Source: Stenotrophomonas_A sp035629025
Lineage (GTDB): Bacteria; Pseudomonadota; Gammaproteobacteria; Xanthomonadales; Xanthomonadaceae
Length of the DNA: 64,000 bases
Direction of reading: 5' to 3'
Assembly (NCBI GenBank): GCA_035629025.1
Contig: DASPIU010000063.1
Coordinates: 1-64,000 of the forward strand
This document shows positions 43,141-51,421 of this stretch, piece by piece. How positions within the stretch are numbered: the first letter of the stretch is position 1; every line of letters begins with the position of its first letter. The position numbers and the translations under genes were made by a program. The notes beneath the pieces were generated by a model. The model made no database searches. It had not been told where the DNA came from and was given only the letters and a program-made list of their open reading frames with translations.

Positions 43141-43890
43141 TCACCACTTGCCGGCGCCGGGCACCGCGTGCTCGGCGGCACGGCGGCGCATCAGCAGGTT
43201 GAGCCATTCGACCAGCACCGAGAAACCCATCGCCGCATAGATGTAGGGCTTGGGCACATGCACGTCCACGCCGTCGAGGATCAGCACCACGCCGATCATC
43301 AGGATGAAGGCCAGGGCCAGCATCTTCACCGTGGGGTTGGCATCGATGAAGCGGCCCAGCGGATTGGCCGCCAGCAGCATCAGCGCCACCGCGATCAGGA
43401 TCGCCGCCACCATCACCGGAATGTGCTGGGCCATGCCGACGGCGGTGATCACCGAATCCAGCGAGAACACGATGTCGATCACCGCGATCTGCGCGATCAC
43501 CATCCAGAACACGCCCGAAGCCTTGCTCGTGGTCGGGTCGTGGTCCTCGCCGCCGGAGATCATCTCGCGGATTTCCATCACGCCCTTCACCAGCAGGAAC
43601 ACGCCGCCGAGGATCAGCACCAGGTCGCGCACCGAGATGCCCATGCCGGCCACCGCGAACAGTTCGTGCGACATGCGCGACAGGAACGCCAGCGACACCA
43701 GCAGGCCGATGCGGGTCAGGCAGGCGACCGCGATGCCGATGCGCCGCGCCAGCGGGCGCTGCGCCTCGGGCAGCTTGCTCACGGCGATCGAAATGAACAC
43801 CAGGTTGTCGATGCCGAGCACGATTTCCAGCGCGCTGAGCGTGAAAAGCGTGATCCACACATTGGGATCGGCGAGGAATTCAAATGACAT
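43141..43890 (-). CDS. TerC-family integral membrane protein
   Basis: The 249-residue protein has about seven transmembrane helices and the TerC hallmark sequences SALEIVLGIDNLVFISIAVSKLP at the N terminus and VFSLDSVITAVGMAQHIPVM in the second half, each containing a conserved Asp in a helix. TerC proteins are linked to tellurite resistance, metal ion (Mn) homeostasis and metallation of exported proteins. The ATG at 43890 follows dgkA by 31 bp, and dgkA-terC probably form one unit. No tellurite-resistance partners are present, which favours an ion-homeostasis role. I see no yybP-ykoY riboswitch in the short gap. Confidence 0.9.
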   Translation of the reverse strand: MSFEFLADPNVWITLFTLSALEIVLGIDNLVFISIAVSKLPEAQRPLARRIGIAVACLTRIGLLVSLAFLSRMSHELFAVAGMGISVRDLVLILGGVFLLVKGVMEIREMISGGEDHDPTTSKASGVFWMVIAQIAVIDIVFSLDSVITAVGMAQHIPVMVAAILIAVALMLLAANPLGRFIDANPTVKMLALAFILMIGVVLILDGVDVHVPKPYIYAAMGFSVLVEWLNLLMRRRAAEHAVPGAGKW

Positions 43891-43921
43891 GAAAAACCCT
43901 GTACAGCGTGGATAAGGAAGG

Positions 43922-44302
43922 TCAGAACAGATGCGGGCCGACGATCAGGCCCCAGCACAGCAGCACATTGAGCATCAACACGAACACCGCCGCCGAACCC
44001 ATGTCCTTGGCGCGCCCGGCCAGTTCGTGGTGCTCGGGGCCGTAGCGCTCGATCACCGCCTCGATGGCCGAATTGGCCAGCTCCATGGCCAGCACCAGCA
44101 GCAGCGAGCCGATCAGCAGCACGCGCTCCACCGCGGTCTGCCCGCACCATAGCGCGAGCGGCGCCAGCACCACCGTGAGGTAGACCTCAAGACGAAATGA
44201 AGACTCGTGCAGCCAGGCCGCGCGCAGGCCCTGCATCGACCAGACGGCGGCCTTGAAGATGCGCGCCGGACCGCGTGGCAGATGGCCGTGGAGATCGGCC
44301 AT
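43922..44302 (-). CDS. dgkA: Diacylglycerol kinase
   Basis: DgkA recycles diacylglycerol left by periplasmic glucan or LPS modification to phosphatidic acid. The 126-residue protein has three transmembrane helices, and its motif ELANSAIEAVIERYGPEHHE with LAGRAKDMGSAAVF matches E. coli DgkA almost residue for residue, including the active-site Glu/Asn and the DMGSAAV end. The start ATG 44302 gives the usual length; the longer frame upstream is a shadow. It precedes terC on the minus strand and is divergent from the SGNH hydrolase. Confidence 0.95.
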   Translation of the reverse strand: MADLHGHLPRGPARIFKAAVWSMQGLRAAWLHESSFRLEVYLTVVLAPLALWCGQTAVERVLLIGSLLLVLAMELANSAIEAVIERYGPEHHELAGRAKDMGSAAVFVLMLNVLLCWGLIVGPHLF

Positions 44303-44527
44303 GTCAGTGCAGCCCGCGCACGGGGCGCAGCCCGCGGTACAGCGGTGGGAGAACCATTGGAGCCAGGAGGATGGGGAAAGCGGGGATTTTGCCACAAGCC
44401 CCCGCGCCCGCGCCGCCGCCCAGCTACCCGGCGGCTGGGCCATCACGGCCGGCCGGGGTAAGGTGGCAGGCGCCGCGCTGCCGGCCCGCCATCGCGCGCC
44501 AACGCGCGCCCCCTGAAAGGAGCCCCC
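44303..44527. other. Divergent gap dgkA / SGNH hydrolase
   Basis: The 225-bp region between the two divergent starts must hold both promoters. I see purine-rich runs and the ribosome binding site AAGGAG of the hydrolase, but no confident -10/-35 pair. The longer minus-strand frame through here is a shadow without family features. Confidence 0.35.
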
Positions 44528-45226
44528 ATGACCCCAGCCCTGCCCCGTCTCTTCGCCCTGTTGCTGCTCGCCGCTGCCGCCCTGGCCCAGGCGCGGGCGC
44601 CGGCCCCCGCGCCGCAGGTGCCCGCACAGGTCTCCAACGCGGCCTGGGAAGCGGACATCGCGCGCTTCGAGCAGCGCGATGCACAGCAGCCACCGCCGCG
44701 CGGCGCCGTGCTGTTCGTTGGCTCGTCGTCGATCCGCATGTGGGATTCGCTGGCCACCGACTTCCCCGGCCAGCAGGTGATCAACCGCGGCTTTGGCGGC
44801 TCGGAGATCCGCGACAGCACCTGGTACGCCGACCGCATCGTGGTGCCCTATGCGCCGCGGCTGGTGGTGTTCTATGCCGGTGACAACGACCTCAACGCCG
44901 GGCGTACGCCGCAGCAGGTGCGTGATGATTTCCTGGCCTTCGTCAGCCGCGTACGCCGCGACCTGCCGCAGACGCGCATCGCCTACATCTCGATCAAGCC
45001 CAGCCCGTCGCGCGCGCAGCTGCTGCCGCAGATCGCCGAGGCCAACACCTTGATCCGCCAGGCCGGCCAGCGCCTGGACAAGGTCGACTTCCTCGACGTG
45101 TACACGCCGATGCTTGGCCGCGACGGCCAGCCGCGCCGTGAGCTGTTCCGCGAAGACATGCTGCACATGACCCCGGCCGGCTATGCCATCTGGCGCGAAG
45201 TGGTGGGTCCGGAGCTTTCCCGCTAG
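44528..45226 (+). CDS. Exported SGNH/GDSL-type hydrolase
   Basis: The 232-residue protein has a signal peptide (1-20, LLLLAAAALAQA) and an SGNH hydrolase core. Block I reads FVGSSSIRMWDSL (serine about 66-67, a Gly-Ser-Ser form instead of GDSL), block II is NRGFGGSEI, block III is YAGDND, and the C-terminal block has EDMLHMTPAGYAIW with the Asp-His pair. The ribosome binding site AAGGAG is good. It probably acts in the periplasm on an ester, acyl group or acetylated glycan. It is flanked by a 225-bp divergent gap with dgkA and ends convergent with the histidine kinase gene. Confidence 0.85.
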   Translation: MTPALPRLFALLLLAAAALAQARAPAPAPQVPAQVSNAAWEADIARFEQRDAQQPPPRGAVLFVGSSSIRMWDSLATDFPGQQVINRGFGGSEIRDSTWYADRIVVPYAPRLVVFYAGDNDLNAGRTPQQVRDDFLAFVSRVRRDLPQTRIAYISIKPSPSRAQLLPQIAEANTLIRQAGQRLDKVDFLDVYTPMLGRDGQPRRELFREDMLHMTPAGYAIWREVVGPELSR

Positions 45227-45251
45227 CGAAAGCTCCAGGCGGTGACGCGCC

Positions 45252-46538
45252 TCAGCGCGACACCGCCTCGACAAAGATCACCGACACCGCCGTGCCCACG
45301 CCCGGCTCGCTGCTCAACTCGGTGCGCCAGCCGAAGCGGTCGCACAGGCGGCGCACGATCGACAGCCCCAGCCCGGTGCCCTGCGGACGGGTGGGATCGG
45401 CACGGAAGAACGGCTCGAAGGCACGCGCGGTCGCCTCGGCACTCATGCCGATGCCGGTATCGCGCACCACGACGCGGTCGGCGGCGATCTCCACTTCCAC
45501 CGTGCCCGCATCGGTATATGCGCAGGCATTGCGCAGCAGGTTGCTCAGCACCACCCGCAACACCCGCGGTGGCGCGAACAGCTGCAGATCGGCGCTGTGC
45601 CTGACCTGCAGCGTCACCGGGCGCGCGCCCAGCAGTTCGCGCGCACTCTCCACCTCTTCGGCCACCAGTTCGCTGACATCGATGGCCTCGCTCTGCGGCT
45701 CGATCTCCGCTTCGCGGGCGAGGATCAGGAATGCGTCGATCACCGCTTCCATGTCGCGCCCGGCGCGCTGGATGCGGCGCAGGCTGCGCTCCAGGCGCGG
45801 CGGCAGGTCGGCATCGGCGGTCGCCATGTCGCTGGCCACGCGGATCACGGTCAGCGGCGTGCGCAGCTCGTGGCTGGCGTCGCGGGTGAAGTTGCGCTCG
45901 CGCGCCACGTGGTCACGCACGCGCACGCCGAGCGAATGCAGGGCCGAAGCCAGCTGCCGCGTTTCACCTTGCAGGTCGGGCGGCAGCCGCGCCGGGGCCA
46001 GTTCCTCGATGTCCGGATTGCGTGGATCCCAGCGCGCGACGCGACGCGCCAGCCAGTTGATCGGCGAGACCAGGCGCTTGGAGGCGCGGTAGGTGATCCA
46101 AGACACCGCATACACCGCCAGCAGGATCACCAGCACCGGCACGATGCCGAACCAGAACGCCATGCGCTCGGCCTGCGAACGCAGGAACACCAGGTACAGC
46201 CGGCCTTCCTTGCGCTGGTCCACCAGCACCAGCTGGTTGTCGCCTTCCAGCTCGTGGTAGCCCGGCGCCAGCGGCCGCAGGTTGGCCGGCAAGGCCAGGC
46301 TCGAACGCCCACTCGGCACCAGGTAGCCGCGGATGTTGGCGGTATTGGGCGGCGGCTGCGCGCTGGAGGCGTCATACAGCTGCCAGTAGTGCGTGGCCTC
46401 TTCCTGCAGCACCGAGCGCACCAGCCCGTGCTTGATCACCAGCGAGACCAGATAGCCGCCCATCACGATCGCCAGGCTGGCAAGCGCGGTCTGCAGAATG
46501 AAGGCGAGCCGGATTTTTCGCGGTAGGCCGTGCGGCAT
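45252..46538 (-). CDS. Sensor histidine kinase of a two-component system
   Basis: The 428-residue protein has TM1 (about 10-35), a periplasmic loop (about 36-125, rich in Pro and Leu), TM2 (about 126-150), a HAMP-like linker, the dimerisation and phosphoacceptor motif DASHELRTPLTV with H223, and an ATP-binding domain with the N-box NLLRNACAY (333-341), G1 DTGIGM (360-365) and G2 GTGLGLS (387-393). It follows its likely partner, the OmpR-type regulator, but is separated by 206 bp with two hairpins and its own TATAAT at 46563-46568. I do not know its signal. Confidence 0.92.
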   Translation of the reverse strand: MPHGLPRKIRLAFILQTALASLAIVMGGYLVSLVIKHGLVRSVLQEEATHYWQLYDASSAQPPPNTANIRGYLVPSGRSSLALPANLRPLAPGYHELEGDNQLVLVDQRKEGRLYLVFLRSQAERMAFWFGIVPVLVILLAVYAVSWITYRASKRLVSPINWLARRVARWDPRNPDIEELAPARLPPDLQGETRQLASALHSLGVRVRDHVARERNFTRDASHELRTPLTVIRVASDMATADADLPPRLERSLRRIQRAGRDMEAVIDAFLILAREAEIEPQSEAIDVSELVAEEVESARELLGARPVTLQVRHSADLQLFAPPRVLRVVLSNLLRNACAYTDAGTVEVEIAADRVVVRDTGIGMSAEATARAFEPFFRADPTRPQGTGLGLSIVRRLCDRFGWRTELSSEPGVGTAVSVIFVEAVSR

Positions 46539-46562
46539 TGCGGCTTCCTGGGATGCGCGGCG

Positions 46563-46568
46563 ATTATA
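46563..46568 (-). promoter_or_regulatory. -10 box for the histidine kinase gene
   Basis: On the minus strand TATAAT occurs 24 bp before the kinase ATG (46538), with ribosome binding site AGGAAG in between. I could not find a good -35 box at normal spacing; CTGACA at 46591-46596 is 22 bp upstream, which is too far. The kinase may be transcribed separately from its regulator. Confidence 0.45.
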
Positions 46569-46675
46569 GAAAACGCACGCGTTATCCCGTTGTCAGCCAC
46601 ACGACCTTGCCGCGAAACGGCTGCCGGCGACTATCGGTGGCAAGAGCAGTGGAGAACTGCCGGCAGAACTGCAAC

Positions 46676-46734
46676 GGCGGGCGCGGAGTTCACCGCGCCC
46701 GCCCGCAGCATGGCCGCCCGGCGAACCGGGCGGC
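46676..46734 (-). terminator. Two tandem GC-rich hairpins between regulator and kinase
   Basis: Read on the minus strand, the first hairpin after the regulator stop (46713-46734, perfect 9-bp stem GCCGCCCGG / CCGGGCGGC around UUCG) is followed by a second (46676-46703, perfect 11-bp stem with a 6-nt loop). Neither has a long T-run. They could act as terminators or attenuators, lowering kinase relative to regulator expression. Confidence 0.6.
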
Positions 46735-46744
46735 GGCGAGTGGC

Positions 46745-47458
46745 TCAGCCCATCGGCTGGGCAATATCGGCGATGCGGTAGCCGGCGCTCTGCACGGTGT
46801 GCAACAGCGGACGGTCGAACGGCTTGTCGATGATCTTGCGCAGGTTGTACAGATGGCTGCGCAGGGTGTCCGAATCCGGCAAGCCGTTGCCCCAGATCTC
46901 GCGCTCGATTTCCTGCCGGGTCACCACGCGCGGCGACTCGCGCATCAGGATCGTCAACAGGCGCAGGCCGATCGGCGACAGCTGCAGCTCGGTGCCGGCA
47001 CGGGTGGCGCGCATGCTCACCGGGTCCAGCACCAGGTCGGCGACCTTGAGCACTTCCGAACCCACCTGGCGACGTTCGCGGCGGATCAGCGCGCGCAGGC
47101 GGGCTTCCAGTTCCTGGATCGCGAACGGCTTGGTCAGGTAGTCATCGGCGCCAAAGCCAAGCCCGGTGAGCTTGTCGTCCAGCGTGTCGCGGGCGGTCAG
47201 CATCAGGACAGGCGTGGACTTGCGCGCGTCATTGCGCAGGCGGCGGCACACTTCGATGCCATCCAGGCGCGGCAGCATGAGGTCGAGCACGACGACGTCA
47301 TAGCTGTTCTCGGCGGCCAGGCGGTAGCCGTCCAGGCCGTCACAGGCGTAGTCCACCTCGAAGCCACGGCCTTCCAGGTATTCGCCAATCATCTCGGAGA
47401 TATTGCGGTTGTCTTCTACGACCAGCACGAGGCCGGACGTTTCCTTGGTCTGACGCAT
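46745..47458 (-). CDS. OmpR-family response regulator
   Basis: The 237-residue protein has a receiver domain with E15-D16, phosphoacceptor D59 (VVVLDLMLP), T88 and K110, and a C-terminal winged-helix DNA-binding domain with REIWGNGLPDSDTLRSHLYN as the recognition-helix region. The first eight residues (MRQTKETS) extend beyond the usual start; the ATG 47458 follows GAGGAGCC. It lies upstream of the kinase gene and downstream of tesA on the same strand. Several xanthomonad systems are possible (for example ColR-like or RaxR-like); I do not assign a name. Confidence 0.93.
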   Translation of the reverse strand: MRQTKETSGLVLVVEDNRNISEMIGEYLEGRGFEVDYACDGLDGYRLAAENSYDVVVLDLMLPRLDGIEVCRRLRNDARKSTPVLMLTARDTLDDKLTGLGFGADDYLTKPFAIQELEARLRALIRRERRQVGSEVLKVADLVLDPVSMRATRAGTELQLSPIGLRLLTILMRESPRVVTRQEIEREIWGNGLPDSDTLRSHLYNLRKIIDKPFDRPLLHTVQSAGYRIADIAQPMG

Positions 47459-47549
47459 GGAGGCTCCTCGGTCTTCAGCTTTGTGAAACATGCCCGATCG
47501 CGGGTGGATGGGATGTGAAGGCCGAGGACGGCCCCGTCACGCCACAGAA

Positions 47550-48209
47550 TCAACGACTTAACAGAGGCCTCAGCGCGGGCCAGACCGTCTCCAGCACCTT
47601 CGGCTGCGCCGCCGCGGTGGGATGCAGGCCATCGGCCTGCATCAGCTGCGGCTGCAGGGCCACGCCCTCCAGCAGGAACGGCACCAGGGCCACGTGGTGG
47701 CGCGCGGCAAGGTCGGCATAGGTCTTGCGCAGCCGCGCGCGGTAGGCCGGGCCATAGTTCGGCGGCACATCGATGCCCAGCAGCAATACCTTGGCGCCGG
47801 CGCCCTGCCCCAGCGCGATCATCTTCTCCAGGTTGCCCTGCAGCTGTGCCGGGCTGAGGCCGCGCAGGGCGTCGTTGCCGCCCAGTTCGATCACCAGCAC
47901 GCCGGGGCGATGCTTCTGCAGCAGGCCCGGCAGCCGGGTCAGCGCGCCGGAAGTGGTCTCGCCGCTGATGCTGGCATTGATCACGGCCGGTGGCGCCTTC
48001 ATCTGTTGCCTCAGGCGCTGGTCCAGCAAACTGACCCACCCGGCCTCCACCGGGATGTTGTGGGCCGCGCTGAGGCTGTCGCCAAGCACCAGGATCGGCG
48101 CGGGCGGCGCGGTTACCGGACCTTTGGCATAAGCAAGCCAGGGCAGGAACAGCCAGCATGCCAGCAGCCAGTACCACCGTAGTCCGTGCCCACCCCAGGT
48201 TCCACGCAT
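47550..48209 (-). CDS. tesA: TesA-type arylesterase/thioesterase
   Basis: The 219-residue exported SGNH hydrolase has a hydrophobic signal (about 11-28) and the GDSL motif at 43-46 with catalytic S45, then the LGGNDALRGL block and the C-terminal DGLHPTAAAQP with the Asp-His pair. This is the TesA/ApeA-type multifunctional acyl-CoA thioesterase, protease and lysophospholipase family. It is divergent from ybbA with little or no gap, as in E. coli tesA-ybbA-ybbP. The start ATG 48209 lies after a weak ribosome binding site. It probably acts in the periplasm. Confidence 0.9.
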   Translation of the reverse strand: MRGTWGGHGLRWYWLLACWLFLPWLAYAKGPVTAPPAPILVLGDSLSAAHNIPVEAGWVSLLDQRLRQQMKAPPAVINASISGETTSGALTRLPGLLQKHRPGVLVIELGGNDALRGLSPAQLQGNLEKMIALGQGAGAKVLLLGIDVPPNYGPAYRARLRKTYADLAARHHVALVPFLLEGVALQPQLMQADGLHPTAAAQPKVLETVWPALRPLLSR

Positions 48210-48926
48210 CGGAGATTCCTCATCGACAGTCTGCCTTCCTCCCAGCCTACCGTGATCGATGCCCGTGGCGTCGGCAAGTCCGTCGCCGGACCCGAAGGTA
48301 CCTTGCACATCCTCGACGACATCGAGCTGCGCATCGCCGAAGGTGACAGCGTCGCGATCGTCGGTGCCTCCGGCTCGGGCAAGACCACCCTGCTCGGCCT
48401 GCTCGCCGGGCTCGACCTGCCCAGCCGCGGCAGCATCAGCCTGGCCGGGCAGGCGCTGGGCACGCTGGACGAAGAGGCGCGCGCCGCATTGCGCGCGCGC
48501 GAAGTCGGCTTCGTGTTCCAGAGCTTCCATCTGCTGCCTTCGCTGACCGCCGAGGAAAACGTGGCCCTGCCGCTGGAACTGGCCGGACGCGAGGATTCGG
48601 CGCGGGTGCGCGAAGTGCTGCAGGCCGTCGGCCTGGCGGCGCGCGCGCGGCATTATCCGCGCCAGCTCTCCGGTGGCGAACAGCAGCGCGTGGCGATCGC
48701 GCGCGCCTTCGTCGGCCGCCCGCGCATCCTGTTTGCCGACGAACCCACCGGCAGCCTCGACCACGCCACCGGTCGCCACGTCAGCGACCTGCTGTTCGCG
48801 CTCAACGCCGGCAGTGGCACCACGCTGGTATTGGTCACCCATGACCTGCATCTGGCGCAGCGCTGCCGCCATGTCTACCGCATCGACGAAGGCCGCCTGC
48901 AACTGCAGCCCGGCGTGGCCGCATGA
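48186..48926 (+). CDS. ybbA: ABC transporter ATP-binding protein YbbA
   Basis: The nucleotide-binding subunit has Walker A GASGSGKTTL, signature LSGGEQQRVAIARA and Walker B ILFADEP, and matches E. coli YbbA over its whole length (GFVFQSFHLLPSLTAEENV, VTHDLHLAQRC). It pairs with the permease that overlaps its end by four bases. The start is unclear. GTG 48186 overlaps tesA divergently, GTG 48252 removes the first residues, and an ATC codon at 48222 has GGAG at ideal spacing. I give the longest. The transporter is implicated in lipid or lipoprotein-related export in related systems, with no known substrate. Confidence 0.9.
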   Translation: MPTPGSTHRRFLIDSLPSSQPTVIDARGVGKSVAGPEGTLHILDDIELRIAEGDSVAIVGASGSGKTTLLGLLAGLDLPSRGSISLAGQALGTLDEEARAALRAREVGFVFQSFHLLPSLTAEENVALPLELAGREDSARVREVLQAVGLAARARHYPRQLSGGEQQRVAIARAFVGRPRILFADEPTGSLDHATGRHVSDLLFALNAGSGTTLVLVTHDLHLAQRCRHVYRIDEGRLQLQPGVAA

Positions 48927-51400
48927 AGCCCTGGCGCCAGGCCGCAAGGGCGACGCGGCGCGAATTCCTCGCCGGTGACCTGCTCACCGTGTTCGCCGCG
49001 CTGGTGCTGGGCGTGGCGGTGATGACCGCGGTCGGCACGCTGGTCAACCGCGTCACCCTGGCCCTCACCGACAGCGCCGCCGAAGTGCTCGGCGGCGACC
49101 TCGGCGTCAGCGGCCGCCAGGAAATTCCCGCCAGCTTTGAAACCGAAGCGCAGCGCCGCGGCCTGCGTCATGCACGCATGGTCAGCTTCCCGAGCGTGCT
49201 GTTCCATGGCGAGAACAGCCAGATGGCGAGCATCCGCGCGGTGGGTGCGGGCTATCCGCTGCGCGGCACGCTGCTGGTCAGCGCCGCGCCCGGTGCCGCC
49301 GCGCGCACCGCGGCACCGCCAGCCGCGGGCCAGGCCTACGCCGATCCGCGACTGCTCGACGCGCTCGGACTGCGCGTGGGCGATGCACTGGAGTTCGGCG
49401 CCGGCCATGTGCGCATTGCCGGCGTGCTGGCCGCCGAGCCGGATGCTTCCGGCGAACTGCTGCAACTGGCGCCGCCGCTGATGGTCAACCGCGCCGACGT
49501 GGACAGCGCCGGCCTGCTCGGTCCGGGCAGCCGCGCTTCGTACCGGCTGATGTTCGCGGGCGCGGCGGCCGACATCGCCAGCTTCCGCGAATGGCTCAAG
49601 CCGCGCGCTGGCGACTGGCGCCTGGTCGGCATCGAGGACACCCAGCGCGGCCTGCGCAGCGCCTTCGATCGCGCCGGCCGCTTCCTCGCCCTGGCCGCGC
49701 TGCTGGCGGTGCTGCTGTCCGGCGTGGCGACCGCGCTGGCCGCCAATCGCTACGCGGTGCGCCGCATCGACCAGGTCGCGGTGCTGCGCTGCCTGGGCGC
49801 ACGCCAGCGCGACATTCTCGCGACGTTCGTGCTGCAGTTGCTGTTCACCGCGGTGCCGGCCTGCGTGCTCGGCGTGGCGCTGGGCATGGCGGTGCAGTCC
49901 GGTCTGGTGGAATTGCTCGGCAACCTGGTGCCCAACCGCCTGCCGTTGCCGCAGGCGGCACCCGCATTGACCGGCGCCGGCATCGGCCTGCTGCTGCTGG
50001 TCGGTTTCGCCCTGCCGCCGTTGCTGCGTCTGCGCGGGGTGCCGCCAATGCGTGTGCTCAACCGCAGCTTTGCCGCGACCCCGCCGGTCTCGCTGCTGGC
50101 CTACGCCGCGGCCTTGGCCGCCACGCTTGCGCTCACCGTGCAGGCCACCGGCGACGCGCGGTTGGCGGCGTGGGTGCTGGGCGGGCTCGGCAGTCTGGCC
50201 ATCGCCTCCGGTCTGGCCGGTGCGGGGTTGCTGTGGGCACTGCGACTGCTGCAGCACCGCACGCACGGCGCGTGGCGATTGGGCCTGGCCGCACTGGCAC
50301 GGCGCCGCGCGCTGAGCGTGCTGCAACTGGTCGGCCTGTCGTTGTCGCTGTGCGCGCTGCTGTTGCTGGCGGTGGTCGGCCCGGGGCTGTTGAACCAGTG
50401 GCAGCAGCGCCTGCCCGCCGATACACCGAACTACTTCCTGATGAACATCCAGGCCGAGCAGGCACCCACGGTGCTGGCGCGGTTGCGCGCGCTGGGCGTG
50501 GCCACACCGGCGGTCGAGCCGTTCGGCACCGGGCGCCTGCTCAGCATCAACGGCCGGCCGCCGCAGCGGCAGGATCGCGAGGCCGAACCCGACGATGACG
50601 GCAACCGCCCGGTCAACTTCTCCTGGCGCCATGACTTCCCGCCCGCCAATACGCTCATTGCCGGGCGCTTCTGGCAGCCGGGCAGCCGCGCCGCCGAAGC
50701 CTCGGTCGAGGAAGGCTGGGCGCAACGCTATGGCGTGGGCCTGGGCGACCGCATCACCCTGCTGCTCGGCGAGCAGGAACGCAGCTTCACCGTCACCAGC
50801 CTGCGCAAGGCCGAGTGGGATTCGTTCCGGGTGAACTTCTTCCTGCTGCTCAACGAGGGCGCGGTGGGCGACGCGCCCTACAACCTGATCTCCAGTTTCC
50901 ACCTGCCGCGTGCGCAGGCTTCCGGGCTGGGCGCGCTGACCCGCGAATTCCCCAACGTATCGGTGCTGGATATCGACGCCATCCTGATGCGCGTGCGCGA
51001 GGTCATGACCCGCGTCGGCCAGGCGGTGCAACTGGTGATGGGCTTCAGCCTGATGGCCGGCCTGCTGGTGCTGCTGGCGGCATTGCAGTCCACGGCCGGC
51101 GAGCGCCGCTACGACAGCGCGGTGCTGCGCACGCTGGGCGCGCGCCGCGCGCAGTTGCGTGGCGCGGTGCTGGTGGAGTTCGGTGCCCTTGGCCTGTGCG
51201 CGGCGCTGCTGGCCACGCTGGCGGCGGCGGTCATCGGCACGCTGGTGGCGGCACAGGTGTTCGAGCTGTCGCTACCGGCGCCGTGGCCCGCGCTGCTGCT
51301 CGGCGGCGCGCTCGGCGTGGCGCTGAGCATGCTGGCCGGCTGGTGGGGCACGCGGCGGGTGCTGCGCGTGCCACCGGCGCTGGCCTTGCGCGAGGAGTAG
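48923..51400 (+). CDS. ybbP: FtsX-like ABC permease YbbP
   Basis: The 825-residue permease has an N-terminal TM helix (about 20-45), a periplasmic MacB-PCD-like domain, a central group of helices and a C-terminal FtsX domain (VMGFSLMAGLLVLLAALQST, then ERRYDSAVLRTLGARR). This double-FtsX arrangement is typical of YbbP-type proteins. It overlaps ybbA by four bases and ends 21 bp before the convergent GH109-like gene. No dedicated periplasmic adaptor is adjacent; TesA is divergent and probably functionally linked, as in E. coli. Confidence 0.9.
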   Translation: MKPWRQAARATRREFLAGDLLTVFAALVLGVAVMTAVGTLVNRVTLALTDSAAEVLGGDLGVSGRQEIPASFETEAQRRGLRHARMVSFPSVLFHGENSQMASIRAVGAGYPLRGTLLVSAAPGAAARTAAPPAAGQAYADPRLLDALGLRVGDALEFGAGHVRIAGVLAAEPDASGELLQLAPPLMVNRADVDSAGLLGPGSRASYRLMFAGAAADIASFREWLKPRAGDWRLVGIEDTQRGLRSAFDRAGRFLALAALLAVLLSGVATALAANRYAVRRIDQVAVLRCLGARQRDILATFVLQLLFTAVPACVLGVALGMAVQSGLVELLGNLVPNRLPLPQAAPALTGAGIGLLLLVGFALPPLLRLRGVPPMRVLNRSFAATPPVSLLAYAAALAATLALTVQATGDARLAAWVLGGLGSLAIASGLAGAGLLWALRLLQHRTHGAWRLGLAALARRRALSVLQLVGLSLSLCALLLLAVVGPGLLNQWQQRLPADTPNYFLMNIQAEQAPTVLARLRALGVATPAVEPFGTGRLLSINGRPPQRQDREAEPDDDGNRPVNFSWRHDFPPANTLIAGRFWQPGSRAAEASVEEGWAQRYGVGLGDRITLLLGEQERSFTVTSLRKAEWDSFRVNFFLLLNEGAVGDAPYNLISSFHLPRAQASGLGALTREFPNVSVLDIDAILMRVREVMTRVGQAVQLVMGFSLMAGLLVLLAALQSTAGERRYDSAVLRTLGARRAQLRGAVLVEFGALGLCAALLATLAAAVIGTLVAAQVFELSLPAPWPALLLGGALGVALSMLAGWWGTRRVLRVPPALALREE

Positions 51401-51421
51401 CGGCCACGGCCACCGCCGCGT

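Noticed and set aside
43891..43921. yybP-ykoY (manganese) riboswitch before terC
   Set aside because: The gap between dgkA and terC is 31 bp, too short for the element.
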